The notes under the pieces are model-generated. The model was not told where the DNA came from, ran no database searches, and worked only from the letters and a program-made list of their open reading frames with translations. Below are positions 15,366 to 16,266 of a stretch of 16,266 nucleotides of DNA, piece by piece. The stretch is from NCBI GenBank assembly GCA_023437345.1, contig JAEZGC010000169.1, positions 1-16,266 of the forward strand, in the 5' to 3' direction. How positions within the stretch are numbered: the first letter of the stretch is position 1; the number at the start of each line of letters is the position of its first letter. This DNA is from Actinomycetes bacterium. Lineage in GTDB: Bacteria > Actinomycetota > Actinomycetes > Propionibacteriales > Propionibacteriaceae. Both the position numbers and the translations under genes were made by a program.

Positions 15366-15824
15366 ATGACCGAGACCCCCACCCCCGATGAGGGCGGCTT
15401 CTTCGACCGGATCAAGGACATGGCCGAGGACGCCATAGAGAACGCCAAGGAGTTCGCCGAGGGCGCCGTGGAGAGCATCAAGGAGTTCGCCGGCACCGCC
15501 GGCGAGAAGGCGCAGGACTTCGCCCAGGACCTGCCGGAGAACGCCCGGCGGTTGGCTGAGGACGCCACTGCCAAGGCCCGCGAGTTCGCCCAGGGTGTCA
15601 CCGGATCGTCGGCGGCCGCCGGCTCCGACGCCGACGTCCCCGGCGATGTGGCCGGCACCGGGGAGGGTGTCACCCACGATGTCGGAGACGCCGCCGCAGC
15701 CGCCGACGACCCGTCCGTCGGCTCCGGGTCGGGCCCGGTCGACGGCGTCTACGACGACAAGCGCGGCGGCCTCAACGCCGACGTGGTCGACGGCCAGGAC
15801 CGGCCGGAGCCGCTGAACCCCTAG
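15366..15824 (+). CDS. Small acidic protein with six 11-residue amphipathic repeats (LEA/apolipoprotein-like), function unknown
   Basis: This encodes 152 residues; I do not recognise a named family. Residues 17-82 are six back-to-back 11-residue units beginning KDMA, KEFA, KEFA, QDFA, RRLA and REFA at positions 17, 28, 39, 50, 61 and 72. The unit is roughly K-E-F-A-E-D-A-x-E-N-A. Such hendecad repeats form long amphipathic helices that lie on membranes, coil together, or protect proteins during drying (LEA group 3, apolipoproteins, synuclein as precedents). The rest is Gly/Ala/Asp-rich, acidic and probably disordered, ending PEPLNP. No signal peptide, membrane helix or cysteine is seen, so a cytoplasmic protein is expected. 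ATG 15366 has GAGAGG 6 nt upstream. It is 48 bp after the methyltransferase gene, with its own probable promoter. Confidence 0.85.
   Translation: MTETPTPDEGGFFDRIKDMAEDAIENAKEFAEGAVESIKEFAGTAGEKAQDFAQDLPENARRLAEDATAKAREFAQGVTGSSAAAGSDADVPGDVAGTGEGVTHDVGDAAAAADDPSVGSGSGPVDGVYDDKRGGLNADVVDGQDRPEPLNP
15414..15611 (+). repeat. Six degenerate 33-bp tandem repeats coding for 11-residue units
   Basis: Each 33-bp unit codes for one 11-residue helix repeat. Units 2 and 3 open with the same bases (AAGGAGTTCGCCG), while units 5 and 6 have drifted. There are no gaps or insertions between units, so the register is under selection or the expansion is fairly recent. Confidence 0.8.
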
Positions 15825-15832
15825 CGCCACGT

Positions 15833-15869
15833 CGACACCCCCGGGCCCGCCGCCCGCCCCCGGGTGTCG
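15833..15869 (+). terminator. Hairpin after the repeat-protein gene, probable terminator
   Basis: CGACACCC (15833-15840) pairs with GGGTGTCG (15862-15869). Inside, GGG (15843-15845) can pair with CCC (15857-15859) across a 2x2 internal loop. It lies 8 bp after the stop and before the riboswitch, so it probably separates the two transcripts. There is no T-run. Confidence 0.5.
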
Positions 15870-15892
15870 GTCTGCGCCCGCGCCCGGGCACG

Positions 15893-16004
15893 GATGCACT
15901 ACAGTGAGGCCCACCTGAACCCTTGCAGGGGAAGCCGGTGTGAATCCGGCACTGACCCGCAGCCGTGAGGCTGGCCCGTCCAGCCGAGTCGGAGTGCCTG
16001 CACC
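15893..16004 (+). ncRNA. Cobalamin riboswitch aptamer (compact form)
   Basis: The core box GGGGAAGCCGGTGTGAATCC (15928-15947), followed by GGCACTGACCCGCAGCCGTGAG to 15969, matches the cobalamin aptamer consensus closely. The P5 hairpin GCCGG-TGTGAAT-CCGGC is at 15934-15950. The 3' end GAGTCGGAGTGCCTGC (15986-16001) corresponds to the usual GAGTC-GGA-GACCTGCC close. GCACT (15896-15900) can pair with AGTGC (15993-15997) as the closing stem. Between CCGTGA and GAGTC there is only one short hairpin, GGCTGG-CCCGT-CCAGCC (15969-15985), where the larger class has a long multi-helix arm. It would bind a cobalamin and turn down the downstream gene. Exact ends are approximate. Confidence 0.93.
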
Positions 16005-16011
16005 GAGTTCT

Positions 16012-16047
16012 GGCTCGAATCAACCCGTCGTGGAATACGGGCGAGCC
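16012..16047 (+). promoter_or_regulatory. Riboswitch expression-platform hairpin (candidate P13-like arm)
   Basis: GGCTCG (16012-16017) pairs with CGAGCC (16042-16047), and CCCGT (16024-16028) pairs with ACGGG (16037-16041), with a 6-nt bulge on the 5' side and the loop CGTGGAAT. It lies 8-11 nt after the aptamer. In cobalamin riboswitches the next hairpin's loop often docks with the P5 loop; I could not find a clear complementary match, so this role is tentative. Confidence 0.5.
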
Positions 16048-16073
16048 GGCACCCTGCGTCCCGGCCACCCCCA

Positions 16074-16090
16074 GGTCCACGGAAAGGACT
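16074..16090 (+). promoter_or_regulatory. Possible hairpin masking the ribosome binding site
   Basis: GTCC (16075-16078) can pair with GGAC (16086-16089), with a G-U pair outside and the loop ACGGAAA. The right arm overlaps AAAGGA, the Shine-Dalgarno sequence 7 nt before GTG 16096. This would fit control of translation, but the stem is short. Confidence 0.3.
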
Positions 16091-16095
16091 CAGCG

Positions 16096-16266
16096 GTGGC
16101 CCACCTGCTCCGCCTGCTCGCCGTCGGGACTACGGCGCTGGCAGCATCACTCCTCCTGGTCGCACCGACCGCGTCGGCCCAGCCCGACACCGCCGCGGCC
16201 GAACGCGCCGCCGGCTTCCTGGTCGCCAACCTGGTCGACGGCGACCACCTCACCTCGGAGTTCGGC
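16096..16266 (+). CDS. Exported protein under cobalamin riboswitch, N-terminal fragment (cut by window edge)
   Basis: 57 codons are visible and the frame is open to the last base. The product begins MAHLLRLLAVGTTALAASLL and has a clear signal peptide with a short Arg-containing start, a hydrophobic core at residues 8-23 and a cleavage site after TASA (residue 28). The mature part starts QPDTAAAERAAGFLVANLVDGDHLTSEFG. That stretch resembles the first helix pair of alpha/alpha-barrel proteins of the prenyltransferase/squalene-cyclase-repeat type, the fold also used by cobalamin carriers such as intrinsic factor. This is an inference from few residues. Exported proteins of this kind are plausible next to cobalamin uptake genes. 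GTG 16096 has AAAGGA 7 nt upstream and follows the riboswitch by about 90 nt. Confidence 0.8.
   Translation, partial: MAHLLRLLAVGTTALAASLLLVAPTASAQPDTAAAERAAGFLVANLVDGDHLTSEFG

Noticed and set aside
15900..15905. TACAGT at the start of the riboswitch as a -10 box
   Set aside because: Transcription would start near 15912 and lose the GCACT arm that closes the aptamer; no -35 element is seen. It is kept only as an alternative.
14607..15914. A 435-codon minus-strand frame across truA, the methyltransferase and the repeat protein
   Set aside because: It crosses three plus-strand genes with good starts and ribosome sites; the Val/Gly/His-rich translation resembles no family.

Overview
The window is GC-rich, tightly packed bacterial DNA with strong third-position G/C bias. 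Gene content and protein sequences point to an actinobacterium. The indicators are an SigE-type ECF sigma factor with a membrane partner, an EF-G2-like paralogue of EF-G, an acidic N-terminal extension on ribosomal protein S9, and start codons placed 6-7 nt after TANNNT boxes. A Propionibacteriaceae-like host is my guess; the phylum is much safer than the family. No insertion sequence, phage gene, tRNA, rRNA or CRISPR array was seen, and no stretch above 300 bases lacks a gene. Most of the window is conserved core genome.

Layout. (1) Positions 1-2472, minus strand: glmS, acpS and the N-terminal part of an NAD(P)H-hydrate epimerase gene form a compact operon with 3-bp and overlapping junctions. 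(2) Positions 2512-3911, plus strand: coaA (pantothenate kinase) and a YpeA-like acetyltransferase overlap by one base and diverge from glmS across 39 bp. (3) Positions 3908-8109, minus strand: rplM and rpsI, then glmM, then an ECF sigma factor and an overlapping single-pass membrane protein that is probably its regulator. The last gene ends tail to tail with the acetyltransferase on one shared CTAG. (4) Positions 8293-11815, plus strand: citrate synthase and an EF-G2-like GTPase, closed by a perfect 10-bp hairpin. (5) Positions 11855-12984, minus strand: a YccF-family and a MarC-family membrane protein. (6) Positions 13154-15824, plus strand: trmB, truA and an RsmC-like methyltransferase with 4-bp overlaps (an RNA-modification operon), then a small acidic protein made of six 11-residue repeats. 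(7) Positions 15825-16266: a hairpin, a compact cobalamin riboswitch and the start of an exported protein cut off by the window edge.

How the genes fit together. GlmS and GlmM supply the first two steps from fructose-6-phosphate towards UDP-GlcNAc for the cell wall. CoaA starts CoA synthesis, and AcpS uses CoA to activate acyl carrier protein. RplM, RpsI, the EF-G2-like protein and the RNA-modification genes serve translation. The least ordinary parts are at the right end (11-residue-repeat protein, riboswitch, exported protein) and the sigma/membrane-regulator pair at 3908-5693. I did not find a clearly new defence or mobile system.
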